Shown: positions 32,131 to 44,440 of the stretch, piece by piece
Layout: each line of letters begins with the position of its first letter
How positions within the stretch are numbered: the first letter of the stretch is position 1
NCBI GenBank assembly: GCA_963693315.1
Contig: OY856188.1
Span: forward strand, 269,199,114-269,263,113
Reading direction: 5' to 3'
Origin: Diogma glabrata
Taxonomy: Eukaryota; Arthropoda; Insecta; Diptera; Cylindrotomidae
Length of the DNA: 64,000 nt
Made by a program: the position numbers and the translations under genes
Notes under the pieces: model-generated
What the model was told of the DNA's origin: nothing
Database searches by the model: none
Seen by the model: only the letters and a program-made list of their open reading frames with translations

Positions 32131-34716
32131 TGATCAAAAATGTTACTTGAGGTTAAATCTTATCCATAGCTGTTTATGTTAACTAAAGAAAGATTTAACC
32201 AGTATTTTAATGCTTTAAATTGGGAATATTTGTTTTATAAATCAGCGTCGAAATATAGGGTGGTATACATACACTTAAAATAACACTTTTTTATCAATAA
32301 CTAAAAAAACTGTGCATCGCAAAATTCTAAAAAATATTGCAATGTTTCTTAAATTAAGTGCTCTTTTAAATGACACCCCACTCGTTTGGGTCCTAAAAAA
32401 ATTTTTTTACCTTCCCCACACCCATCCCCGAAACACACAGAAACATAATTATTTGAGACCTCGCTATAATTGTCAGTTAAAGTTTACCAAACTTCCTATC
32501 TATATGCATTTTCCAAACTTCGTCAATCAGTGTCGAAACGTAGCGGGAGCACGGTTTGAAATATGCACTTTTTTTTGACAATAACTCAAAAACTGTGACC
32601 AGTGAGATTCTAAAAAAAGTGCGTTATTTCTTAAATTTGGTGTTCTTTCAATTGATACCCCACTCGCTTGGGTCAAAAAAAGTTTTTTTTTACCCTCCTT
32701 ACACCCATCCCCTAAACACACAGAAATATAATTATTTGAGAGTTCGCTATAACTTTCGTTCAAAATATAGCAAATTTCCTGTCTCTATGAATTTTTTCAA
32801 TTTTTTATGTCTATCAGTGGCGAAACGTAGGGGGGGGGGACGGTCTGGAATTTGCACATTTTTTAGAATAACTCAACTGTGTGCCGCAAAATTCTAAAAA
32901 AAATTGCAATATTTCTGAAATTTGGTGCTCTTTCAGATGACACACTACTCGCTTGGGTCAAAAAAATTTTTTTTACCTTCCTTACACCCATCCCCTAAAC
33001 ACACAGAAATATAATTATTTGAGAGTTCGCTATAATTTTGGTTCAACATATAGCAAATTTCCTGTCTCTGTGAATTTTGTTCAATTTTTCCTGTCAATCA
33101 GTGTCGAAACGTAGGGAGAGGGGGGGGGGGTACGGTCAGGAATTCGTACATTTTTTAGAATAATTGAAAAAGTGTGAACCGCAAAATTCTAAAAAAATTG
33201 CAATATATCTGAAATTTGATGTTCTTTCAAATGATACCCCTCTCGCTTGGGTCAAAAAAAAGTTTTTTTTACCCTCCTTACACCCATCCCCTAAACACAC
33301 AGAAATATAATTATTTGAGAGTTCACTATAATTTTCGTTCAAAATATGCACAAATATCGTCATCAGCAGTGCTCAGATGAAATCAGCGGCATCCTGCCTC
33401 AAACTTATTCTTACCCCCGTTCCACTCGGCAATCGGCTGCTGCAACCAGTCAAACGGTAAAGATCCCGCGCTGTCATACTGGCAGATCGCAGAGAGACTT
33501 CTTTGTCCGAACTGCGTACAAATGGAATAGTTTGCCGGAGCACTTAGTGTCAGGTGGCTTCAACCCACAGATGTTTAAAAAAAGCGTTAATCTACACCTC
33601 AGAACGCCAGTTGTTGTGGGACCCAGGTCTAGACCTAGGTCTTAAAAGGTATTTATGTGTTGTTGTGACACATATTCTAAACCCTATTACACAACACATT
33701 TTATTAAAAAAAAAAAAAAAAAAAATATAGCAAATTTCCTGTCTCTATTAATTTTTCAATTTTTTCTGTCTATCAGTGTCGAAACGTAGGGGGTAACGGT
33801 CTGGAATTCGCACATTTTTTAGAATAACTCAAAAACTGTGCACCGCAAAACTCCAAAAAAATTGCAGTTTCTGAAATTTTGTGCTCTTTCAAATGACACC
33901 CCACCCGCTTGGGTCAAAAAAGTTTTTTTTCACCCTTCCCCACCCCAAACCCTTAAAAGCACAAAAATATAATTATTGGAGAGTTCGCTATAATTTTCGT
34001 TCAGAGTTTATCAAACTTTCTGTCTCTGTGAATTTTTTCAAATTTTTCTGTTAATTAGGCTCAAAATGCAATGGGGGGACCAACTTTTTGTGTCACTTTA
34101 TTGATAATAATTCAAAAACTATGCATTGCACAATTTAAAAAAAAATGGTAATATTTCTAAAATCAAGTGCTCTTTCAAATGACACCCCACATGACCTGGT
34201 TTTAAATGATGTTTTTACTCCTTAACATTCCCACCCCTTTAATAAATATAGTTATGAGTATCTGCCACTTTTTTATATTTTTCATAAAAAATCTACTCAT
34301 TTTTCTATCATTCCAAATATATTTCAAGATTTTCGATGAAGTAGGGTCGGAGTTAATCGGGACAATAAAACATCCCGAAAACGTCATTTTTCAAAATTAT
34401 ACAAAAAGGGTGAGGTTTAAAATTCCAAAATATATTTTTAATTAATGCTGAAATGAAGCCCTTTCATATGATACCCTACTCGTCTCGATAAAAAAATGTA
34501 TGTTTTCAAAGGCTTTACATCGTACCTCTTTAAAACAAACGAACACAACTTTATTTAATTTTTAACCCGGCATCTTGTGTGGATAGGTTAGTTTTATAAG
34601 CACCTCAAATTATAAGTTCATCGGATTAATGGTTCACGAGATAATCGAAATAATGTGAAAAACACGTTGTACTCTCACCAATAGTGTTCCGTATAAAAAA
34701 CGGAGCCCTAAAAACA
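32130..34716 (+). repeat. Family C element with tandem units of about 288 bp, copy 1
   Basis: At least six units repeat, marked by AATAACTCAAAAACTGTG (near 32296, 32580, 32868, 33159, 33823, 34106), GCTCTTTCAAATGACACCCC, CGCTTGGGTCAAAAA, CACCCATCCCCTAAACACAC and GTGTCGAAACGTAGGG. Spacing is 284-291 bp once the LINE insertion is removed. The right end closes with AAAAAACGGAGCCCTAAAAA. Further copies occur at 56950-57860 and, reversed, at 48941-49450. G-runs occur in several units. No conserved reading frame. Confidence 0.85.
33350..33724 (+). mobile_element. LINE 3' end (family L1x), copy in family C
   Basis: Starts ACAAATATCGTCATCAGCAG and ends with a tail of about 20 A. It encodes the C-terminus of a non-LTR RT polyprotein: TRQSAAATSQTVKIPRCHTG, then FFVRTAYKWNSLPEHLV and FNPQMFKKSVNLHL, a typical terminal block of Jockey/CR1-like ORF2. 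The 3' untranslated part has GTTGTTGTGGGACC. Flanking AAAATAT occurs on both sides, consistent with a target duplication within the family C unit. Confidence 0.85.
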
Positions 34717-34939
34717 AGATTAACTTAAGTGAAATTTGATTAACACTTAAGTTAATGAGTATTTTAACATTAATTATGTTTTGCGTAGTTTGCAAAACCA
34801 AACCATGGGTAAATTTTAACACAATATAAATCCTGTTTTCAGGGTTACCAACTCGTACCTTTTACTCCGAAGACTTCGGTGTGAACGTACGTCCTCGGAG
34901 CTCCGGAGCTAGGAGTATTTCTCTGGGTTTTTATGAATA

Positions 34940-35071
34940 TTAGTTCATTCCGGTCAAGAGGTAAAAATAAATTATAAGTAAATATTATCATGGTCGAATT
35001 AGAGAATTTACGTAGCAGAGAAATCATTTTTTGGCAATCGATTCCACCAGAATACAAAGGCATTGCCTATG
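34940..35071 (-). pseudogene. C-terminal end of non-LTR RT relic, beyond the hAT insertion
   Basis: Minus-strand translation just beyond the hAT reads NAFVFWWNRLPKNDFSAT, the degenerate form of the FFxRTxRLWNSLPxxVFPxx block near the end of ORF2. When the hAT and one duplication copy are ignored, the frame is continuous with the part at 37805-38745. One stop lies at the junction (within CTATAG) and another after SAT. Confidence 0.7.
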
Positions 35072-35449
35072 GTCTATAGCAGTGTTTTTCAAATGATTTC
35101 ATGCCACGGACCAATAAATATTTTAAGATTCTATTGTGGACCTTACGAAATATTTCATGTTAGATGGGTGAAAGTGCATGTTATATCTTGCTCACACTTG
35201 CATGCATAATGTAATTTAAAACAACAGTGATGAACGAAATAGAGTTTAGCGAAAAATAAAAAAAGAAAAAAACGAATTTTGATGTGTAATGAACAGAGTT
35301 TAATACTTACTCTTCTATCACATATCCGTTCTTTCGGAGCAAATAAGATAAAAAATATAACATTCCCAAATAAAGAAGCAAAAAAATGTCATTCTTCGAA
35401 ATAATAGTAATTTATTGTGTAAATATTTATTTTTATATTTTATTTTTCT

Positions 35450-36590
35450 AGTAAAATTGCATTGCAAATTCGTGAGAGAATAAAATTCATTCGACAGAGC
35501 AACATGTATTAATTTAAATTGAATTATTTTAAAATTCATCGATAAAACAAGTAAATTGAATAAAAAAACAATGAATTTTATTGTACCATTAATTTCAAAC
35601 CATTAAATAAATTTGATTCACATTCAATATCTATTTAACTGTTTGGTATTTTGAAAATGAAATGACCTACAAGGGAAGACATCAAAGTGGTACGTACTAA
35701 CTACTAATAATAATGATAAAGAGAAACCAAAAAACAATCATAACAAATACTAATTTTTTCACATTGGAAGTTTTATTTAATTTAACCATAGTAGCCTTTG
35801 CCTATTTCAATATTCGAGAGAAGGACATGCGCATTAGTTTAAATTTATAATTTTTTATATAATCAGATCGAAAACGTTTTTATTGATTTGGTTTATAAAA
35901 TACAATCAAATTATTTATTAAACACAATCAAAACAATTTATTTCAGAGTTCAATACAATCAAATAAATTGTTTTATCCTTCTGGCGACTATAAATATAGG
36001 TTTACTTTTGTTTTTTTAGAGTTATAATTATTTGCGTTATTAGTTTTAATGGAATAAAATAAACAGCTGTTGATTTTATTCTGTTGCGTGAATGCTACTG
36101 AAATCTGACATTAATGCTTTTGATTGCATTTTATTATATTTTAATTTGATTATATTTTATAACAAAATCAACAAAAAAATGTTCGCTCTGATTATATAAA
36201 AAACAATAGATTCAAACTAATGCACATGTCCCTCTCTCGAATATTGAAAAAAGCAAAGGTTAGTACGATTAAATTGAATTGAATTTCTATTGTGAAAACA
36301 TTTATTTTTTTATGACTTTTTGGTTTCTCCATTCTCATTAATATAAAGATTGAATTCTTTCATTGTAGGTAATTTAAAAAAACACCAAACAATTGAATAG
36401 GTATTGAAATTGAATAAAATTTATTTAGTTTTTGGGAGTTAATAAAACAAAAAAAAATAAAATAAAATTCATTATTTCCTTTTTCGTTTTTCTTGTTTTG
36501 CCAATGAATTTTGAAATAATTCAATTTACATTAATACATGTTACTCTGTTAGAAGGATGAAACGTTGTATTGGGTTCGTGTTTAAATTTT
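35450..36590. repeat. Long imperfect inverted repeat inside the hAT
   Basis: The left arm (about 35450-35980) and right arm (about 36070-36590) are inverted copies at roughly 75-80%. Matching points are ATTCGAGAGAAGGACATG with CATGTCCCTCTCTCGAAT, AGCAACATGTATTAAT with ATTAATACATGTTACT, and TATATAATCAGATCGAA with TTCGCTCTGATTATATA. The arms meet near CAGCTGTTGATTTTATTCTG. Probably an older foldback that became part of the hAT. Confidence 0.75.
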
Positions 36591-37050
36591 ATTCTTTCGC
36601 CAATGTCTAAACTGTTGCTTGAAAAATAAAATATATAACTGACCTAATAAAATACTAACATTGTGTTGTGTGTGATCTAATAAAATACTAACAATTATGG
36701 TTGTTAATAAAACAAAATTAAACCTATATTTGTAGTTGCTGGAGGGATATTTTTTTTCAAATACTCACACATCTAATTTTTGCTTCAAATTTGATGTGTA
36801 TTAAAATAAAATTAGATTATATTTCTGAATGGTTTGTCCAATTATGCAAGTATCGTTATTAAAATATATAAAAAGGATGACGAAAAAGTACTTATTTTCT
36901 TTTTCTGCATGTGAAATGAAATAAAATAATATAATCGACTCCAAAAGAGTGAAATAAAAAAAAAATTTCACTTTTACTCGTAAAAGTAAATTTTTTTTTA
37001 TTACATTTATTTACATTTATTTCATTTCCCTGTTTTTTAGGAAGTGATTT

Positions 37051-37110
37051 GTTCACGTAAACGTAAAACGTTTTCATCTCGCGAAGAAATTCAATTTTCT
37101 CTACGATAGT
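37051..37110. repeat. Palindromic repeat P, half copy
   Basis: ACGTTTTCATCTCGCGAAG, then TTCTCTACGATAGT, corresponds to the right arm of repeat P (TTTTTATCTCGCGTAGG, TTCTATGATAGT). The left arm is absent. Confidence 0.65.
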
Positions 37111-37247
37111 AAATATATAAACGATGTTTATTATAAATTATTTAATTAGAAATCTATGATTGCTTTGGTTTAAAAACTTTACAACATTCTATGAAGATAC
37201 ATAGAAAACGCAATTTTTTTATTTAGTGAAAATGATTTTAGACAAGC

Positions 37248-37398
37248 GAAAATAGTATATTTTCCTACAAGAGATGAAAACATTGTTTTTTCGTGAGTAA
37301 ACATTTGTTCACGAGACGCGCTAGCGTCGAGTGAAACATGTTTACGAACGAAAAACGTTTTTATCTCGCGTAGGAAATGCAATTTTTTCTATGATAGT
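37248..37398. mobile_element. Palindromic repeat P, copy 2
   Basis: Nearly the same 150 bp as 25951-26101, including the CGAGACGCGCTAGCGTCGAG core and the ends GAAAATAGTATATTTTCC and TTTTTTCTATGATAG. The two copies differ at a handful of positions. It lies inside the hAT element. Confidence 0.85.
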
Positions 37399-37804
37399 AA
37401 TATATGATCGATATTTACTATAAATTATAAAGTTATAAATCGACAACAAAACATTCAAAATTCATATTCTATTTTTTCATGGTTACGTTGTTTCAAATAC
37501 TTTGTAAAATTATATGAAAAACCGTAGCAACTATAATTTGTTATTTTTTTACACTAGTGAGTTTACTTTTCGCATAGAAAAAAAAACATTTTCACAGAGG
37601 ATTGAGACTGCATAAAAATTATTTTTATATGCTATCGTAGAAAATATTCTAATTTGTCAAGTTGTATTCACATTTGAGGAGGGAAAAAACCGCTCGAGTA
37701 AAACAAAATTGCAATAAATATAACGAAATTCACGGACTGATAAACTTTTACTGTGGACCAATAATGGTCCGCGGACCAACAGTTGAAAAAATACTGGTCT
37801 ATAG

Positions 37805-38745
37805 CTTATAAGAATGCGAATATTGTCTTGTGGCTCGTGAAGATTTACGTAGTAGAGGTATTAAGTGATTAATTTCCTTAGAGCATAGGGTAGTTTAGTC
37901 TAAAAGCTCCAACAACTGTTGTATGATTCAGTGAATTACCTGATGATATCATTGGATCATCAATTGGCTTCAATACACGCCTATGAACTCTGGCGACAAA
38001 ATTTACAGGTTTCTGGATCTGCAACCCATGAATGGGAGTTGAATTCGTGGATCGGTCGTATAAATTCTTTATACATCGTAGTTATTTCCGATGGAGAGAT
38101 AAACTTTTACTGCAACATAGGAAGCCAAGATGTTGGGACTCTAATTTTGCCACAGAACAAATATGATTGTACCATTTTAGTTTGTGGTTTATATTAGTAC
38201 GCAATAGTTTAAGTGCAGGTGAGTTTAATAATACTTGTCTGGAAAACGTTGCATTGGAGCTAAACGTTGCATTGGAGCTGGAGGTCTTAAAGAACAAAAC
38301 TAGAATTAAATGTCATAAGGTTCAGTTTACACCAGTCCAAAATTGATTCAAGATCTAGATTCACGTACAAAATTGATTCAAAATCCAAGGATTCAACCAT
38401 TTTTCTACGATTATAATTAGAAGTTAGACTAGATAACTGTTCCTTTCTTCTTCATTCTGTTAAAATGAATGTAAGATAGACTTTCGGAAAAGCTATATAT
38501 TGGGTTTGTGGTGATAGATAACAAATCGTTGATAAAGATCAGAAAAGGGTTGGCGAAAAAGCGAACCTTGAGGAATAACGGCTTGAATTAAGAATTTATC
38601 CGAAACAACACCAACTACTATAAGAGAGCTCTGGGATAAAAAGAATAAAATAAAATTAATTTGATAAGAGACCGATGCCAAACTCTGTCAAATGCCTTCG
38701 ATATATCAAGGGAAATGATATGAGACTCACCAAAGTCATGATCTG
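37805..38745 (-). pseudogene. Non-LTR reverse transcriptase relic, split by the hAT
   Basis: The minus strand begins with motif A (SHIISLDISKAFDRVWHRSL, about 38730-38670), then motif B in decayed form (AVIPQGS) with FINDLL, and the region where the FADD motif should be reads YSFSES, so the catalytic pair is lost. Next are ESILDWCKLNL (about 38355) and INHKLKWYNHICSVAKL with a thumb-like block (about 38210-38130), and SSRATRQYSHSYKL just before the hAT. Frameshifts and stops are scattered. A relic of a third non-LTR lineage in this window, with DIS instead of DFS in motif A. Confidence 0.75.
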
Positions 38746-39288
38746 CTTTACCCTATATCTCCATAAAAACTGGATTAGGTGCGGTGATGAAGACATTATC
38801 AATTGTGTCTTTAAGAGAATCAAATGCTTCCAAGGAAATAATAAATATTAAAACCAGAAGTCGGAAATAGAAAAGCACCACAAAAGTTCGTCCGCAATGA
38901 TTCGTTCGGTGGGAAAATAAAATATATTTAAATAAATCCCCATGAGTACAAATACTTCTCGACAAGTACAAGCATTTCTCAAAGTTTTGGATCATAACCA
39001 GTCTAGCTTGGCACACAAACATTTCCGTCTGAGTGCCATTAAAATGTTTTAAGGGAAATTTAAAACGACAAGCAAATGTTAGTCTTTACCAAGCACTATA
39101 CCAAACCCTTCCCGTAGAATAAAGTTTTGACATACCATGAGTGGAAGGTTTTAAGTCCATATTTTATAAATACTTTGAGGTTGTTTATCGAAATCGAACG
39201 AAATTTATGATATTTAATAAAATCTTCGGGTTTGCATAGGACTTCGTCGGGTTTATGTTGTGTAATAGTTGGTAACCCTGGCTGTTTT

Positions 39289-39910
39289 GCATAATTTGCA
39301 AAACCCAAACATGGGAAAATGTGTTGAAAATAAATAGGATGTCATAAGACATCGAAATTAACAAATCAAAAATTTTCTCGAATAACAAGAACTTGTGACG
39401 AAGGGGCTATAATAAGTCGTTGACACAAAGGTAGTGTGTCTGATATTTCCTTCGTCACATGATATACAGAATCGAAATAGAGTCGATCGTTAGAACAGTT
39501 CACAAAGAATAGGAGAATTACCTTTTTGTTGCTAATCTCATTATTGTCTTTTATGTTTTTGGAATTTTTTTCACGAAATTTACACCGAGAAATATATTCC
39601 ATAGCACTACTTTGCCACTACTAAATATAAAATTCATTCAATTTTCAAGTTTATTTTTAGTTTTATTTTCGATATAACAAAAAAAAAAATAATATTTGAA
39701 GTTTATAAACGTAACAACCCATAAAACAGCAAAATTAAAATGTTTCTCAACTACAATTCTGAGCACGTATTTCTAGATCATATCAGAAAAATTGAATAAT
39801 GTTTTTATCTAACTTTATTTTCCAAACAAAAATACATATCAAGTAAATTAAAAGTTGTATTGGCTAATTTTGAAGACCATACTTACTGTATCACTGCTGT
39901 ATTATATATG
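39289..39910. other. No recognised feature
   Basis: AT-rich DNA. A 78-codon minus-strand frame at 39366-39602 has no motif that I recognise. The first 60 bp resembles 34772-34838, the left flank of the hAT-like ends. Confidence 0.4.
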
Positions 39911-41037
39911 ATCGTCGCAAAAACAACCAAAAGGCTGTAAAAAACCGCGCCATGTTTTTCTTTAGCTTGAAACTATCATTTTAACTATAACAAATAAATT
40001 CTTGTATCTTATTCTTTACAAAAACTTTTCAAATCATAAAGCACTAGTTATAAAATTTCTTAATGGCATTTTGTTTTCTAAACATCTAGCTATATTATAT
40101 AATTTAAGTAATACTCTAGAACTACATATCATAATTCTAAAACATATAATAAATATGCACATTTATTAAAATTTATTTAAGCAGAGGAAATATAATTTAT
40201 TTTTTTTTTCTATAAAAAACCGCGCACTTTCACTTACATATTTCTTGAACAAAAACCTTGGTGCGACCTTTTCTTAATATGACAATAAAGCCAACCGCAT
40301 AGTGACTATGGTTGACTCATAATAAACATTATATTGAAATAACCATTGATTAAATAGCAATCTTAAATGAATATCAATGAATGTTAAAATTCAGTACGAA
40401 AAGAAATTTATTGATAATGTTATTTCATAGTCATCGTTATATTGTTATATTTGCTATTTGCTAGATATTCTTACAGCAAATCATGTCTTATATAAAATTA
40501 AGCATACCGTAATAATATAAAGGGAATTTCAAATAGATTACTATACTTCAGGAAAATTGTAGAAAATATGATACTGACTTAATTAATATAATTAGAAGTC
40601 CATTGTTGAATTCATCGGCTTTTCACAGTCGTCTGAAAATAGACCTTAGGAATGACATTATTAAATTAATTGAGAAAAGGTCGCGCCAAGGTTTTTGTTC
40701 AAGAAATATGTAAGTGAAAGTGCGCGGTTTTTTATAGAAAAAAAAAAATAAATTATATTTCCTCTGCTTAAATAAATTTTAATAAATGTGCATATTTATT
40801 ATATGTTTTAGAATTATGATATGTAGTTCTAGAGTATTACTTAAATTATATAATATAGCTAGATGTTTAGAAAACAAAATGCCATTAAGAAATTTTATAA
40901 CTAGTGCTTTATGATTTGAAAAGTTTTTGTAAAGAATAAGATACAAGAATTTATTTGTTATAGTTAAAATGATAGTTTCAAGCTAAAGAAAAACATGGCG
41001 CGGTTTTTTACAGCCTTTTGGTTGTTTTTGCGACGAT
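39911..41037. mobile_element. Inverted repeat with 362-bp arms, about 99% identical
   Basis: The left arm 39911-40272 and right arm 40675-41037 are inverted copies that differ only in a T-run length and one base (GGTGCGACC versus GGCGCGACC). The ends are ATCGTCGCAAAAACAACC. AAAAAACCGCGC occurs twice in each arm. The loop of about 400 bp is unrelated AT-rich DNA with its own small complementarity (CATAGTGACTATGG). No coding frame and no clear duplication. Either a recent foldback element or a hairpin locus. Confidence 0.9.
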
Positions 41038-44000
41038 TTGACTGTTTTTTGTAAAGTTATAATATAATATGGGAGAATCAAATTTGTATTATCCATATAA
41101 AATGTTTTCTACAGAGAACTTTACTCTCGATTTTTATCAATCTAGGACCTAGGTGCAATATTTAAAAAAATAAAAGTATCGTTTTTATGTAAACAGGTCT
41201 CAACTCATGACATGAACAACTCATGAAAAAGTAAAAGAAATATTCGAAAATAAGTCTAAAGCAATGCATTCGAAAATTAATAAAATTATTACATACAACG
41301 GAAACACACACATAAAAACTATAGTCTTTGACTAATAATTTTAAAAAATTAACATAACAATTTTATAAAAGTTCTTGAGGATAGCATGAAAGCTTAAATC
41401 GATTGTTATTTACTCTAAATAAATAACAAACAAAACAACATTGTGCGAAAAAAGATGTGAAATTAAGTGTTTCGCAATTAAACAATTTTTTTAAAAATTC
41501 TTGATTATGTTCAGCCAAGTACCATTGGTGTCTTCCATAAACTTTATAGTCTATGATTGACTGAAAGTTTTAAAAAATTTCAGTTTTTACGGTTATATAT
41601 CACCTCAATCGGCACATATTTGTCATTTTCGCCTTATCTTACCACATAAATATACGTAAATACATATATTTTCATTTTCAGTGAGAAAGTCGTTGTGAAT
41701 AATGGATAATAAACAATCAAGTCCTCACCATAAGGGTTTTGTTCTATTTTTTCAAAGTACGGAACCCTTAAAATAATAATAAAATTTTCTCAAATTCTTT
41801 TCTTTATACCTCATAAAGCTTAAAAACACAAAATTTTAAAGCCTACTAAATTATTTTTTAATCTCATCACTTCAAAATAACTACCAACGTTCTAAAATAA
41901 AATGAAATAAAAATTAAAATTTATTATCGATATAACATTTGTTGGGTTCTCTCAGATAACAAATTTACATAATATAGACCAAATACATGTTTTCACAACA
42001 TCGTTTTCATAATACATCAATAATAGGCCTTTTTATATAGCATTTCATAAAGCATATTCTAAATATATTCTTTTTTCTAATACCTTTATAATTACCAACT
42101 TCCATTTAATATATTAATAAAACATTTGATGGGTTTTCTGGATACAAACATAACAAATATTTTTTGTATTTTAAAAACAACTATATGTTTGCAAACTAAT
42201 CTGGGTTCGTGTTTAAGTTTTTTAACTGGTTGTTAAATATTACCAATATTGAGGGATAATTAATTTCAATTCGCATAATTTTGTGTTTTTCAATTCTGTA
42301 CATTTGGTTGGTTTTTGAAAATTCGCCAAAATGATACTAAATTACTACATTCATATCAATGCTACCACGTGGTATAAAAATTTGTAAAAACATTTTAATT
42401 TTACTAAAAGTTTGGGAAAGCAAAATTTGATTTTATAAACTTTCAGAAAAAAGCATGAATGCTGACTTTTTTTACTAATGAGAAACATATAGTTAAATAA
42501 GATATACTTTTATTGATAACTTTGAATACAGTTGTAGAAAAAATGCAAATTATTCGAAATGAAAATTTTAACCTTTAAAACCTATTCGGTGCACAGTATA
42601 TATACTAGTAGTGTCTTTCAAAACATGGCGCGCAAGACACTACCGCGTCTCTTGATTTCTGAGTTAAATATCACAATATTTTTGCAAAATTTATTTAATC
42701 GTCTCATTCAATCATATAATGATTTTCCATTTGGTTAAAACAAAAACATACAGACAATATAAATATGTACACATTGTACACTTGTTATTTCACAAACAAT
42801 TCATTTTTAGTTCAGTTTATGTGTCGCAAAGATAATAGTAATCAAAGTTTTCTGTCCAATAAATCTTCATTTGTCTAAAACTATCACAAATACAGAATAT
42901 GAAAGATGTGATTGGAATCGGATTTATCTATCAAAATGCTTAGGGATAATGTTGATAGATAGCGTGTGGTTTATTTTACCGTAATATTTTTTAGTTAATT
43001 CAAACAACATGTAAACGAGTAAGTAGTCGTTTAAACACTTTTAATTACTACTTCAGAATAATGTCCCACATAATCGGATTCCAAATGAAATGTTTAAACA
43101 CAATTTGATACTTTTCAACTCTTCAACATTTACTCGATAAACCTCCATGTCATCTATCATTCTTCAGAAATCTTCCCTCACGTTCCGTTTCAAGAAATAT
43201 TCTATAATTATTTAACAAATTCAACTCACGACTAACCTCACTTCATAACTTTATCTTTATGTTTCGATACAACATAAAATATTAATAGAAACTTTATTAT
43301 ATATCTTTTTAATTTCGCTTATTGCCTTTTTCCTAAAATATTCGAATTACGCTTTTCCTTTTTTTACTCTATTCCTTCAAATCAAATAATTTAATTTTAA
43401 CTTTTGATTTAAAAGCAGAATTGCAAAGATATAACTAAAGAAAACCCTACGATGACACACCAAAGATGCTAAAAATGAAATTTCAGTTAATTTTCTTAGT
43501 TTGGACATTTTCCAACCTTTTCAGCTTCTCATGTATTATGTTTACGTTTCTATTGTGATAATTTTTTCTATACCTATAATAACATCACACTGAAAACATT
43601 TTATGTATATTTTTCGTGAGAAGACTATATTGCAGAAGCGAGGAGTTGTTGATATATTTTGAACAAGGAGTTTTTATTCCTCAAAACGATATGTGAATAT
43701 CAGTGATGGAACAGAAACTATAGGTCGTTGGTCAATATATTTTCAAGCTTATACATGCCGTTACATACACTTTTATTATATACGCTAGGCTACATATATA
43801 TGAAGATATCCTTTTTGGAACAAAACATATTGTAACGAATTATAATTTGTACAAATAAATTCTATATTAGAAAAGATCAAGAATATGGTATGAATGAAGA
43901 AGTAACTATACGAAAAGAAAATTTAAAGGGAAAAAACGTAATGAATGTAAAGCAAAGAACATCCTAATTTTAGCACCCAATCTGACACGTTTAATCAATA

Positions 44001-44440
44001 AAAAACAAAAAAATTTATCATAAGACGAACAAATGCCACCGTTTATGATGTGTAGTTTTTAGATTATGGATACATCCACAAACTTAGTACAGATAAGACC
44101 TCACGAACAACAAGATTGTTTTCTTTTATTGAATTCATTATGGGATCACGTTTTACTTAAATCCATAAAAAAAATAACAAAAATAATATTACAGGAAAAT
44201 GTTCAAAAGAAAGTTATAATTTCTAACTAGCAATGGGAAGTTATTAACACATTTCCAGAATTTTTATGATTGGAAAAATATATACATATTGAAACACATC
44301 ACATGTACCGCCATTGAATTTATGATTTATAAATTATAATAAATAAATATGTTATTTGTGGTTTACGGTTCTTTAATTGAATTATTTGTAACAGGAAGAG
44401 TTCAAGGTTGCACGTACATAGCTAAAATACGCAATATAAT
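41038..44440. other. Long AT-rich stretch without recognised genes
   Basis: No frame longer than about 60 codons and no family motif. The only shared sequence is at 41728-41772, a minus-strand fragment ending TTTTTCAAAGTACGGAACCC that matches the family C end (TTTTAGGGCTCCGTACTTTG at 48941). A CATGGCGCGCAAGAC string near 42625 stands out in composition but has no partner here. Confidence 0.5.

Larger units (their letters stand above)
35080..37796. mobile_element. Non-autonomous hAT element, 2717 bp, perfect 8-bp duplication
   Basis: Left end CAGTGTTTTTCAAATG and right end (inverse) CAGTATTTTTTCAACTG are the classic hAT terminal pattern, with CGGACC-rich subterminal repeats (CCACGGACCAATAA, GGTCCGCGGACC). 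GTCTATAG flanks both sides (35072-35079 and 37797-37804), a perfect 8-bp target duplication. There is no transposase frame. The interior contains a large imperfect inverted repeat (35450-36590) and copies of palindromic repeat P. It split a non-LTR RT relic. Confidence 0.92.
34840..39280. mobile_element. hAT-like pair of ends enclosing a nested insertion
   Basis: CAGGGTTACCAAC at 34840 and its inverse GTTGGTAACCCTG ending at 39280 are flanked by CCTGTTTT (34832-34839) and GCTGTTTT (39281-39288), seven of eight identical, as expected for an old hAT insertion. Only 14 bp of ends match and no transposase is visible. The outer flanks also share about 65 bp of direct similarity (TTTGCAAAACC, CATGGG), which complicates the reading. 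The interior holds a non-LTR relic and a second hAT. Confidence 0.5.

Noticed and set aside
32312..33363. Several 75-113 codon frames with similar peptides on both strands
   Set aside because: They are shadows of the family C tandem units. Frames shift from unit to unit and no peptide is conserved.
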